A stretch of 43,388 bases of DNA from Candidatus Beckwithbacteria bacterium (lineage in GTDB: Bacteria > Patescibacteriota > Microgenomatia > UBA1400 > CG1-02-47-37): contig JAPLVF010000013.1 of assembly GCA_026397255.1 (NCBI GenBank), positions 315,532-358,919 on the forward strand, given 5' to 3'. This document shows, in pieces, positions 32,446 to 40,186 of this stretch. Under the pieces are notes generated by a model that saw only the letters and a program-made list of their open reading frames with translations, did no database searches and was not told the DNA's origin. Within the stretch, counting starts at the first letter, position 1, and each line of letters opens with the position of its first letter. Both the position numbers and the translations under genes were made by a program.

Positions 32446-33490
32446 AAGAAAACTAACTAAGAAAATCAGGGTGGGAAAGATTGCTATCGGCGGGGACAGT
32501 CCGGTTACGGTCCAGACAATGGTGAAGGTTGACGCGCATGATATTAGGGCAGTGGTCAGGCAAATTAGAGAACAGGAAGAAGTTGGCTGTGATATTACCC
32601 GGATGAACGTGTTGGACATGGAAAGCGTGAAGAATTTTTCTAAGATTAAAAAAGAAATCCATATTCCGATTGTGGCGGATATTCATTTAAATTATGAGTG
32701 GGCGTTGGAAGCGATTCGGCAAGGGGTGGATAAATTAAGAATTAATCCGGGGAATATCGGCGGAATTGATAAGGTAAAAAAAGTAGTGAAGCTGGCTAAG
32801 GAAAGAGGGGTGCCGATCCGGATCGGAGTCAATGCCGGGTCTTTGGAAAGAGATTTGCTGTTAAAATTCGGCCGGCCAACGCCGGAGGCCTTAGTGGAAT
32901 CGGCCGGCCGCCACATTCAGATTTTGGAAGACTTAAATTTTGACCAGATTGTGGTGTCACTTAAGGCCTCAGATGTAATCCAGATGACACAAGCCTATCA
33001 ATTATTTTCCCAAAAATACGACTATCCAATCCATTTAGGCGTGACCGAAGCCGGACCACCAAGCATTGGCATAATTGTTTCCAGCATGGGAATCGGGTCA
33101 TTATTATTAGAGGGAATCGGGGATACGATTAGAGTGTCTTTAAGCGGTGATAGTTTGGAAGAGATAAGGGTGGGTAAAGAAATATTGAAAAATTTAGCGC
33201 TAAGAAGCGGACCGAGGTTAATTTCTTGTCCAACCTGCAGCCGGACACAATACAACATGCTGCCTCTTGTAGCCAAGGTAGAAAAATATTTACAGACAGT
33301 GAAGAAGCCGATTAGGGTGGCGGTAATGGGCTGTGTGGTGAATGGGCCGGGGGAGGCGAGAGAAGCAGATGTGGGGATTGCCGGAGGCAAAAATGCCGGG
33401 GCATTATTTGCCAAAGGAAAAGTGATTAAACCGGTAAAAGAAAAGGAAATGTTTGAAGAGCTGGTGAACTATATTGAAAAAATATATTAA
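32438..33490 (+). CDS. ispG: 4-hydroxy-3-methylbut-2-enyl diphosphate synthase
   Basis: IspG (GcpE) opens MEcPP to HMBPP using a 4Fe-4S cluster. The 350-residue protein has VGKIAIGGDSPVTVQTM, the barrel motif VADIHLNYEWAL, LRINPGNIGG and LGVTEAG. Cluster ligands are the CPTC pair (SCPTCSRTQYN) and the VMGCVVNGPGEA cysteine, and ADVGIAGG is near the end. It is the last gene of the sigma-MEP operon. The 140-base gap after it, facing uppS, contains hairpins that may terminate transcription. Confidence 0.97.
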   Translation: MIKRKLTKKIRVGKIAIGGDSPVTVQTMVKVDAHDIRAVVRQIREQEEVGCDITRMNVLDMESVKNFSKIKKEIHIPIVADIHLNYEWALEAIRQGVDKLRINPGNIGGIDKVKKVVKLAKERGVPIRIGVNAGSLERDLLLKFGRPTPEALVESAGRHIQILEDLNFDQIVVSLKASDVIQMTQAYQLFSQKYDYPIHLGVTEAGPPSIGIIVSSMGIGSLLLEGIGDTIRVSLSGDSLEEIRVGKEILKNLALRSGPRLISCPTCSRTQYNMLPLVAKVEKYLQTVKKPIRVAVMGCVVNGPGEAREADVGIAGGKNAGALFAKGKVIKPVKEKEMFEELVNYIEKIY

Positions 33491-33630
33491 TAGCTCGACA
33501 GAGCAGACATGCGACATGCTCAATCGTTTGCGACTCCTCTCGACGTTAGGTCGGGAGTCTCGCCAGACATCTTGCGCGTGTCGTTCTGCTTCTGTCTGCG
33601 CTTTTTAAAATTTACATTACCTGCGTCAAT
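33491..33630. other. structured intergenic region between converging genes
   Basis: This 140-base gap is GC-richer than its surroundings. A stem can form from gactcc (about 33531-33536) with ggagtc (about 33555-33560), extended by cgac/gtcg with a bulge. Outer copies of CAGAC/GTCTG-type sequence lie at both ends. No open frame or U-run typical of a simple terminator is evident. It may serve as a two-way terminator or be a decayed repeat. Confidence 0.4.
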
Positions 33631-34350
33631 TTACTTGCCTAGATTCTGCGTTTGAGTTTGGTACCAAGCCAGAACCTTGTCTAATGCCTGCGGGGTAAGG
33701 TCCGGAAATAGGGTGTCAGTAAAGTAAAGCTGGGTGTAGGCAAGTTGCCAAAGCATAAAGCCGGAAAGGCGATTGTTATTTTTACCGGTGCGGATAAGCA
33801 GATCAGGATCGGGCAGATCGGCAGTATCCAAGCATTGGGAAAATTCAGTTTCGGTTATATTAAGGTCCGACCTTTTTGCAGATTTATCCTTCAAGGTCGG
33901 ACCTTTTTGAATAAGCAATTTATTAATCGCCCGGATGATTTCGTCGCGGCCACCGTAATTAAAAGCGATGGTGAGGGTGATTTTGGTATTGTTTTTTGAT
34001 TTATTTTTCCAGGCGTTAAAAAACTTTTGGAGGTCAGGGGGCAGTTTAGTTAAGTCGCCGATGACATTAAAACGGACGCCCTTTTTAAGGTATTTATCAG
34101 TGGCGGTGGGAATTAACTGGCGGAAAAGATTAAAATACTTAGCCACCCAAGCTTCGCCCCGGCGCCAGTTTTCGGTGGAGAAAAACCAGAAAGTCAGGTA
34201 GGGGATGTTTAATTTAAGACAGTGATCAACCAGATTTTCGACGGTAGTTTCCACGGCATATTTATGGCCGGAAAATTCCGGCAAGCCTTTGGTTTTAGCC
34301 CAACGACGGTTGCCGTCGCAGATAATCGCAATATGCTGTGGAAGTATCAT
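33631..34350 (-). CDS. uppS: isoprenyl (undecaprenyl) diphosphate synthase
   Basis: UppS condenses IPP onto FPP to build the C55 wall-lipid carrier. The 239-residue cis-prenyltransferase has HIAIICDGNRRWA (the catalytic Asp kept), a GHKYAVET stretch, LTFWFFSTENW, FNYGGRDEI and PDPDLLIRTG followed by QLAYTQLYFTD. Between the last motifs, KGPTLKDKSAKRSDL (about 148-162) is encoded by two copies of a 17-base repeat, so this loop is a recent insertion. Its ATG overlaps the stop of the upstream pilin-like gene by 4 bases, an odd but clear coupling. Substrate would come from the MEP genes next door. Confidence 0.95.
   Translation of the reverse strand: MILPQHIAIICDGNRRWAKTKGLPEFSGHKYAVETTVENLVDHCLKLNIPYLTFWFFSTENWRRGEAWVAKYFNLFRQLIPTATDKYLKKGVRFNVIGDLTKLPPDLQKFFNAWKNKSKNNTKITLTIAFNYGGRDEIIRAINKLLIQKGPTLKDKSAKRSDLNITETEFSQCLDTADLPDPDLLIRTGKNNNRLSGFMLWQLAYTQLYFTDTLFPDLTPQALDKVLAWYQTQTQNLGK
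33862..33909. repeat. two near-identical 17-base repeats inside uppS
   Basis: Copies at 33862-33878 and 33893-33909 (aaggtc, then cg or gg, then acctttttg) differ at one base and are separated by 14 bases. Each is nearly palindromic (AAGGTC...GACCTT). The 31-base period is not a multiple of three, so the copies are read in different frames. They fall in a length-variable loop of UppS. Confidence 0.8.
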
Positions 34351-35021
34351 CGGATGCAGTTATGAATAGTACAAGGGTCGAATGATGGGAGAGGAGAAGG
34401 AGCCCCCAGAAGATTAATTCCTAAAGTGAGCTCCAGTAACTGGATAATCCAGTAGGCGGCAAAGATGATTGCAAAACCAATTAAGGCGTTGACAATTATG
34501 CCTTGGCCTTTTTTGATTTTTTCCGGATTGCCGGCGGAGGTAAAAATAGTAAAGCCGCCGAAGATAAACATAAAAAATAAAATCAGGCCGGCAATCACAA
34601 AGACAAATGGACTTAACAGAAAAATTGAGAGGATAATAAATAACAAGCCGGTAATGGCCGAGGTAATAATTTCTTTGCCTTCGTTGATTTTTTCCGGATT
34701 GCCGGAGGCTAAAATAATGGTGATAGCGCCCCAAAGAGAAAGCAAGAAGGCAATCCCGCCGCCCATTAAAATGGCGTAAGTTAAAACCCATTTGACTAAG
34801 CATTCTGGGGCTGTCGGAATGGGGCCAAGGGCAGTTATAACAGCGGGACAGCCACGCCACTCATTTGCCGGAGCAGTTGTGCAGATGCCGCTTAGTGTAT
34901 TAGTTTTATCGCAGGTGTACCCCGGCGGGCATTCAGTGGAGTCATGGCAGGCGGCTAAGGCATGTTGAGGAAACAATAATACTGAAATAAAAAAAACAAA
35001 GAAGAAAATTATCCTTTTCAT
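34347..35021 (-). CDS. secreted protein with two pilin-like units
   Basis: A 224-residue protein from ATG 35021 (the TTG at 35024 is less likely). It has a signal peptide (1-23, ending ALA), then a Cys-rich ~45-residue segment (CHDSTECPPGYTC), then four membrane helices in two repeats. Each repeat has the array loop: ILASGNPEKINEG and FTSAGNPEKIKKG, followed by Gly-rich helices. This is therefore an internal duplication of the VirB2-like pilin unit, with the second copy closest to array member 1. It may anchor or cap the pilus. TGT-TAAACT ends exactly 7 bases before the ATG. It is coupled to uppS. Confidence 0.78.
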   Translation of the reverse strand: MKRIIFFFVFFISVLLFPQHALAACHDSTECPPGYTCDKTNTLSGICTTAPANEWRGCPAVITALGPIPTAPECLVKWVLTYAILMGGGIAFLLSLWGAITIILASGNPEKINEGKEIITSAITGLLFIILSIFLLSPFVFVIAGLILFFMFIFGGFTIFTSAGNPEKIKKGQGIIVNALIGFAIIFAAYWIIQLLELTLGINLLGAPSPLPSFDPCTIHNCIR

Positions 35022-35028
35022 CAACTCA

Positions 35029-35037
35029 AGTTTAACA
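35029..35037 (-). promoter_or_regulatory. extended -10 of the double-pilin/uppS operon
   Basis: On the minus strand TGT-TAAACT, seven bases before ATG 35021. No matching -35 is seen. The geometry is the same as at hicB and the sigma factor gene. Confidence 0.5.
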
Positions 35038-35060
35038 TAAACCCACCACAGACGGGCAAG

Positions 35061-35069
35061 TGTTAGAAT
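35061..35069 (+). promoter_or_regulatory. extended -10 of the SpoIID-like gene
   Basis: TGT-TAGAAT on the plus strand, six bases before ATG 35076. No good -35 is seen. The predicted transcript would start at or next to the ATG. Confidence 0.55.
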
Positions 35070-35075
35070 AAATAC

Positions 35076-36797
35076 ATGAGACGAATGGGAATAATTTTAG
35101 GATTAATTTTAATGGTGTTGTTAGCCGGCGGGGTGAGGGCGGATGACTGTGATACGGGTTGTCAGCTGGCTAATATTGATAAGCAACTTGGGGAGTTAAC
35201 GCGGTCGCGGGAACAAAGCGTTAATGCCACAAAACCATTGGAGTCAGAGTTGGTCAAACTTAACAGTCAATTAAAAAATATTGAGGCGGGAATTGCTAAG
35301 GCAAAGGAAGACTTGAGGATCTTGGAATTAAGTATTGTTGAGCGGGAGAAGGAATTTGGTCAAAATTATGCTTTATTGGCAGAAAGAGCGCTGAGTTTTT
35401 ACAAAGCTTCGCGGCAAAATTCCAGCTTGATGATTTTGTTCAGCAACGGGCCATCAGCGGCCACCATGCGGGATTTATTTTACCGGCGGGTGGCAACAAA
35501 TCGGGATAAAGACGCAATTGCCGAAATTAGCGCCAACCTGATCCAGCTGGAAGCGGATAAGAAAAAAGCCCAGGATGACAAGGCGAAACTGGACGAGTTA
35601 CAGATAAAAGTGGATAAGGAAGCGAAGTTTTTTGAAGGGGAAATCAGCGGCGCTAAAGCATATCAAGCTAAACTATCTCAACAAATAGCCAGCTTAACCG
35701 CCAGACAGCAACAAATTATTGGCCAAAGACAGGCGGGATTAAATTTACCGACTTCTTTGGGTGCCGGGCCGCTGTATTGTACAGATGATCGGGGGATTGA
35801 TCCGGGATTTTCACCGGGGTTGGCTTTTTTCACTTTTGGCATTCCTCACCGGGTGGGTTTAAATCAGTATGGGGCTTACGGCCGAGCCAAGGCCGGTCAG
35901 GATTATAAAACCATTTTACAGGCTTATTTTAACGGGATTAGCTTTGAAAGCGGTAAAGAAAATATTCAAATTAAGATTCAAGGGAACAATTCAAGGCCTT
36001 TAGATGAATATTTATTGGGAATTTATGAAATGCCGGAAAATTGGGACATGAATGCTTTGAAAGCTCAAGCAGTGGCGGCGAGGTCTTATGCTTTGGCTTA
36101 TACCAATAACGGGGCTAATGAAATTTGCACCACTCAAGCCTGTCAGGTGTGGAAATCCGAACCAAAAAAAGGAGCGTGGAAGGACGCGGTGGAACAGACT
36201 AAAGGAGAGGTAATGATTAACAATGGTCAAGTGATTAAGGCTTGGTATTCGTCCACGGATGGGGGTTACACTTTTAGTTCAGGTGACGTGTGGGGAACGG
36301 GGAGAGATTGGACGAAAAGAACGAGAGATACCAGCGGAGATGTGGGCAGTTTTGATCAGTTAAAAGAAAAAGCCTATGATCGGGATTCGCCTTGTTTTTA
36401 CAGTGCTCAGGGTTGGCGAAGCCAGTATAACAAATCAGCCTGGTTAAAATCAGAAGAAGTGGCGGATATTGTCAACAGTTTAATGTTGGCAAAAGCGGAT
36501 AGCGGCGTGGCAGACCATTTATACCAAACAGACAAACCCCACCCTTTTGGCGGGGAAGTCTGGAATGAAGATAGGGTAAAAACCGAACTAAGAAGCCACA
36601 GCATTACTCCTTACAATAATGTAAGTAGTGTGACGGTGTCCGCGGATTTCGGTAGCGGACAGACGACGGGGGTGACGGTGAGCGGCGACGGAGGAACAAA
36701 AACTTTTTCCGGCGATGAATTTAAGAACTACTTTAATTTGAGATCACCGGCCAATATCCAAATTGTCGGACCACTGTATAATGTGGAAAGAAGGTAA
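35076..36797 (+). CDS. secreted SpoIID/LytB-domain protein with coiled-coil arm
   Basis: A 573-residue protein with a signal peptide (1-22, ending VRA). A long coiled coil lies at about 25-215, in the style of PcsB/EnvC-type wall regulators. A SpoIID domain follows at about 235-480, with HRVGLNQYGAYGRA, LDEYLLGIYEMPENW, the signature ALKAQAVAARSYAL and YSSTDGGYTF. SpoIID proteins are lytic transglycosylases acting on stripped glycan strands. The final ~90 residues hold a short beta-rich repeat. The ATG is preceded by an extended -10. It leads a plus-strand group with the PH-domain and PP2C-like genes. Confidence 0.88.
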   Translation: MRRMGIILGLILMVLLAGGVRADDCDTGCQLANIDKQLGELTRSREQSVNATKPLESELVKLNSQLKNIEAGIAKAKEDLRILELSIVEREKEFGQNYALLAERALSFYKASRQNSSLMILFSNGPSAATMRDLFYRRVATNRDKDAIAEISANLIQLEADKKKAQDDKAKLDELQIKVDKEAKFFEGEISGAKAYQAKLSQQIASLTARQQQIIGQRQAGLNLPTSLGAGPLYCTDDRGIDPGFSPGLAFFTFGIPHRVGLNQYGAYGRAKAGQDYKTILQAYFNGISFESGKENIQIKIQGNNSRPLDEYLLGIYEMPENWDMNALKAQAVAARSYALAYTNNGANEICTTQACQVWKSEPKKGAWKDAVEQTKGEVMINNGQVIKAWYSSTDGGYTFSSGDVWGTGRDWTKRTRDTSGDVGSFDQLKEKAYDRDSPCFYSAQGWRSQYNKSAWLKSEEVADIVNSLMLAKADSGVADHLYQTDKPHPFGGEVWNEDRVKTELRSHSITPYNNVSSVTVSADFGSGQTTGVTVSGDGGTKTFSGDEFKNYFNLRSPANIQIVGPLYNVERR

Positions 36798-36808
36798 AAA
36801 TTAAACAT

Positions 36809-37468
36809 ATGCCGGACATTTTTGTCGCCCCAGAAGAGAAAAAAGTAGAGAAGATAGGAATGGGGATAAGGTATGAAACGGTGGCGGAAAGACTGGCAAA
36901 AGAACGGAAAACGGGCAAGGTAAGAACTTTTAATATTTTGCCAAGAAGAACAAGATTTGAAAATCAGGAACAAAGAGAGAAAATAATTTTGTTGTTGCGG
37001 CAACATTGGATAACTCAGGTTCACTGGGTGGTGGGAGCGTTCTTAGGAATTTTTGTGCCATTGGTGTTTAAGTGGGTGCCGATTTTGGATTTTATGACGG
37101 CCAACTATCAGTTAATGACAATAATCGGCTGGTATTTATTATTAATTGCTTATGTTTATGAGAAGTTTATCAGTTGGTATTATCAAGTTTTTATTATTAC
37201 GGATGAGAGGATAATTGATATTAATTTTTCTAATTTAATTTATAAAGAATTATCAGAGGCAAAAATCGATAATATTGAAGATGTCAGCTACCATCAGGGG
37301 GGGATGTTGCGGGCGGCATTTAATTTTGGGGATGTGGTGATGCAAACCGCAGGAGCGGAAAGGGAATTTATGATTGAATCGGCCCCGGAGCCAAACAGAA
37401 TCGTGAAGATTATGAATGAACTAAAACTAGAAGAAGAGCATGAAAAAATGATAGGAAAAGTGAGGTAA
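36809..37468 (+). CDS. membrane protein with bacterial PH-like domain
   Basis: A 219-residue protein with a charged N terminus (1-70), two membrane helices (about 72-92 and 100-120) and a C-terminal bacterial pleckstrin-homology-like domain (about 125-205). The latter is recognised from the strand pattern VFIITDERIIDINF, then IDNIEDVSYHQGG and FNFGDVVMQT, as in YdbS/bPH2 proteins. Function in the family is unclear, often linked to membrane stress. It follows the SpoIID-like gene by 11 bases and precedes a small two-helix gene by 1 base. Confidence 0.82.
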   Translation: MPDIFVAPEEKKVEKIGMGIRYETVAERLAKERKTGKVRTFNILPRRTRFENQEQREKIILLLRQHWITQVHWVVGAFLGIFVPLVFKWVPILDFMTANYQLMTIIGWYLLLIAYVYEKFISWYYQVFIITDERIIDINFSNLIYKELSEAKIDNIEDVSYHQGGMLRAAFNFGDVVMQTAGAEREFMIESAPEPNRIVKIMNELKLEEEHEKMIGKVR

Positions 37469-37469
37469 G

Positions 37470-37718
37470 ATGACGCCGTTTGAAAAAATATTACAATTTC
37501 TGGTCAGAAGCTGGCGAATGGATGTGACCATTTTGGCTAAACTGGGAGTATTGCTGTTATTATTTTTCTTTTTTATGTTTTCTTTAGTAGTCGTGAGACA
37601 AGTAAATTTAATGAGTCGAACGGTTAGTACGGAATTGGATAAGTCATTGATGTGGGCCGGCAGATTTTTGATATTATTATCAGTAGCAGCGTTTATTTTA
37701 GGCATATGCATATTGTAA
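37470..37718 (+). CDS. small two-helix membrane protein
   Basis: An 82-residue protein with two membrane helices (about 23-44 and 62-80) joined by a short polar loop. It resembles small CPR proteins of unknown function (perhaps the DUF5657 group, from memory). It lies one base after the PH-domain gene and overlaps the next gene by 13 bases, so it is part of the same operon. Confidence 0.68.
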   Translation: MTPFEKILQFLVRSWRMDVTILAKLGVLLLLFFFFMFSLVVVRQVNLMSRTVSTELDKSLMWAGRFLILLSVAAFILGICIL

Positions 37719-39556
37719 AAATTGTCGGTAATGCTAATAGTCAAACCTGGTCTCAGGTACACAGCTTTTCTCCACAAGATGAAAGGCTGATAAGCCATGG
37801 GGAGTTAATTGCCGCCTTGGCTTTTAAAGCCAAAAATCCGGAAATTGAGGTGACGGCGTTCGGCACAGAGATTATTAATCGGTTGCAAGAAATATATTAT
37901 TCCAATGAAGCGGAAGGGATTTTTAAAAAACTAAGCCAGACCCTAGAGAGTTTGGGGGCGGAGTTTTTGGATAAAATTGAGCTGGAGGTGGTGGCGGGAG
38001 TCGTGTGGAGAAGTAAAGATAAAACATTTTTATACACAGCGAGAAATTCTGAGGGGCAGGTGTGGTTAAAGCGGCAAGAAAGGATATTAAAACTTTTCGG
38101 AGAGAAAAAAGAATCAATTGAGGTGTTATCGGGCGAGTTAAAAGAAGGAGATAGGTTAATTTTAGGCAGTCAAGAATTTTTTAGAATTGTGGCTGAAGGA
38201 GAGATTAGAACGGCGTTAACAGGGAATCTAGAATCAGGCGGGGAGATTTTGGGAGCAAAGATACATGGTGGGGAAAATAATAGTCGAGCGGCAGGGGCCT
38301 TGGTAGAAGTAGAACCCCCCTTCGCCAAGGCTTCGGAGGGGCAAGAAAGTTCCAAAAAGGAAAGAGCAACAAAAGTAATAAAAGTAGGGAAAGCCTGGCG
38401 ATGGTTGAGGGAAAAATGGGAGAATAAACGGCCGCGGATCAACTTAAGGGAGGTAAGTAGAGGAAAAAAGTCAACCCTGTCAGCTTTAGCAATTTTATTG
38501 TTAGTATTTGGAATCAGTTTAGCTTTAGCCGGGAGAAAAAAACAGACAGACGTCAACCAGAAAAACTACCAGGCGCTTTTAGAGGAAGTGAAATACAAAT
38601 ACGATGAAGCCCATGGTTTACTCAAACTGAATCCGCTGCGGGCAAAATCATTATTAACAGATAGCCAGACGAGAATACAAGAGTATAAAGATAAGTCTAA
38701 AAAAGAACTGACGGGAGAGTTGAAAGATTTGGCAGGGAAGATTGAGGAGGATTTGGGTCAAGTACAAAGAGAGTATCAAATTGACTCGGCGACAGAATGG
38801 TTTGATTTTAATTTGGTGAAGGATGGATTTAAAGGAAGTGCTTGGGCCGGAGAGGATAAAACGATTTGGGTGTGGGACGGACAAGGCAAGACGGCGGCGG
38901 CGGTAGATTTAGGGAGCCGAGCAAGCCGGGTAGTGGCGGGGGCGGATAAGGGAATAGAGGGAAATATAATTGCTTTTACTGATGATCGGGGGATGGTGGT
39001 AAGCAGTAATAAGATAAGCATAATTGATAATAAGTCAGGGATAACGGCGATGGCGGGTGAAGGTTGGCAAAACATCGTGGAGGCGAGAGGTTTTGGCGGT
39101 AATCTTTATTTACTGGATAAAAGTAAGACTGGGCAAATTTGGAAATATTTAGGGGTGGCCAGCGGTTTGTCTGCCAAGCGGGCATATTTGAAAGGGACAA
39201 ACTTAGATTTAAGCGAAGCGGTTAGCATGACGATTGACGGATCGGTGTGGGTGTTATTTTCTGACGGGACAATTGTGAAATACACGCAAGGGGTTAAGGA
39301 TGCTTTTACGGTGGCGGGTTTGGATAAAAATTTTGGAGAGCCAAGCAAGATTTATACCACAGCGGAAGACAAAAATCTGTATATTTTAGACAGAAAACAA
39401 ACACGAGTAGTGGTGTTGGTAAAAACAGGAGAATACCAAGCGCAATATATTTGGCCGGGTTTGGCGGGGGCGAAAGATTTGATTGTCAACGAAAGTTTAG
39501 GGAAAATGTTTTTTCTGACGGGACAAAAAGTGTTTACAATTGATTTAAGAAATTAA
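37706..39556 (+). CDS. PP2C-like/propeller-like membrane protein
   Basis: A 616-residue protein from ATG 37706; the frame from 37652 would add 18 residues inside the previous gene. Residues 1-180 resemble a degenerate PP2C phosphatase (LEVVAGVVWRSKDKTFLYTA, then GELKEGDRLILGSQEFF), without the metal-binding Asp residues, so probably a pseudo-phosphatase. A linker contains PFAKASEGQ from a mini-repeat. One membrane helix (about 255-276) and a coiled coil follow. The C-terminal ~230 residues have repeated WVWDG-, IIDNKSG- and VLFSDGTI-type strands like a beta-propeller. It could sense an outside signal. It ends the operon that starts with the SpoIID-like gene. Confidence 0.72.
   Translation: MHIVKIVGNANSQTWSQVHSFSPQDERLISHGELIAALAFKAKNPEIEVTAFGTEIINRLQEIYYSNEAEGIFKKLSQTLESLGAEFLDKIELEVVAGVVWRSKDKTFLYTARNSEGQVWLKRQERILKLFGEKKESIEVLSGELKEGDRLILGSQEFFRIVAEGEIRTALTGNLESGGEILGAKIHGGENNSRAAGALVEVEPPFAKASEGQESSKKERATKVIKVGKAWRWLREKWENKRPRINLREVSRGKKSTLSALAILLLVFGISLALAGRKKQTDVNQKNYQALLEEVKYKYDEAHGLLKLNPLRAKSLLTDSQTRIQEYKDKSKKELTGELKDLAGKIEEDLGQVQREYQIDSATEWFDFNLVKDGFKGSAWAGEDKTIWVWDGQGKTAAAVDLGSRASRVVAGADKGIEGNIIAFTDDRGMVVSSNKISIIDNKSGITAMAGEGWQNIVEARGFGGNLYLLDKSKTGQIWKYLGVASGLSAKRAYLKGTNLDLSEAVSMTIDGSVWVLFSDGTIVKYTQGVKDAFTVAGLDKNFGEPSKIYTTAEDKNLYILDRKQTRVVVLVKTGEYQAQYIWPGLAGAKDLIVNESLGKMFFLTGQKVFTIDLRN
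38315..38344. repeat. palindromic mini-repeat inside PP2C-like gene
   Basis: C-rich and G-rich ends (cccccc and ggaggggc) flank the core at 38319-38336, which is identical over 18 bases to 4005-4022. Read as PFAKASEGQ here; one frame over it would read LRQGFG, the sequence I remember from many Microgenomates proteins. It lies in the linker between the phosphatase-like domain and the membrane helix. Confidence 0.8.
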
Positions 39557-39739
39557 ACTAATCGGTTTGTCTACATTCTTTGTCAAAAATCACAAGTTCG
39601 TTGGCCGGCGCCAACGCCTTCTTGCGTTCTCGTCACGGCAGTTTCGCTGACGCGAAATCCTGGCCTGCCGTGGACTGCGAAAGCTTTTTGCAAAGAATTT
39701 CGACTCCCCGGGATTGTTTAATTGTATAATTCAAGTTAG
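39557..39739. other. hairpin-rich intergenic region upstream of smpB
   Basis: This 183-base gap holds strong inverted repeats. One is CGTTGGC (39599-39605) with GCCAACG (39610-39616). A nested pair is CACGGCAG (39634-39641) with CTGCCGTG (39665-39672), enclosing TTTCGC-TGAC-GCGAAA (39642-39657). A TATAAT at 39725-39730, nine bases before the smpB ATG, is a likely -10. It may be a terminator for the preceding operon, a small RNA or a mobile palindromic element. Confidence 0.5.
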
Positions 39740-40186
39740 ATGAAAAAAGTAATCAATAGAAAAGCCAGATATGATTATGAACTCGGGGAGAGGGTAGAAG
39801 CCGGGGTGGTTTTAACCGGGGCAGAAGTAAAAAGCGTGAAAGAGGGGAAAATCAGCCTGAATGAAAGTTTTGCCAGAATTGATCAAAACGGGGAGGCGTG
39901 GTTGGTGAATGCCCACATCCATCCGTATAAATTTGCGGACAACACCAATTATGAACCAACGAGAAGCCGGAAGTTACTTCTTAAAAAAAACGAAATTTTA
40001 AGCTTGGTGAAAAAAATGGAGAATAAAAATTTAACTTTAATTCCGACGGCGGCCTATACGAAAAAGAATCGAATTAAAATAGAGTTGGCAATGGGGAAGG
40101 GGAAGAAAAAATGGGATAAAAGAGAGGCGATAAAGAAAAGAGATTTGGATAGAGAGGCGCGACGACTTCTGCGTCAGAAAATATAG
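39740..40186 (+). CDS. smpB: SsrA-binding protein SmpB
   Basis: SmpB binds tmRNA and brings it to stalled ribosomes. The 148-residue protein is full length, with INRKARYDYELGERVEAGVV, LTGAEVKSVKEGKISLNES, a HIHPYKFADN-type segment and a basic C-terminal tail (KKWDKREAIKKRDLDREARR) that enters the empty mRNA channel. Its stop codon ends at 40186, one base from the 3' end of the convergent tmRNA gene, so the two partners are encoded tail to tail. Confidence 0.96.
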   Translation: MKKVINRKARYDYELGERVEAGVVLTGAEVKSVKEGKISLNESFARIDQNGEAWLVNAHIHPYKFADNTNYEPTRSRKLLLKKNEILSLVKKMENKNLTLIPTAAYTKKNRIKIELAMGKGKKKWDKREAIKKRDLDREARRLLRQKI

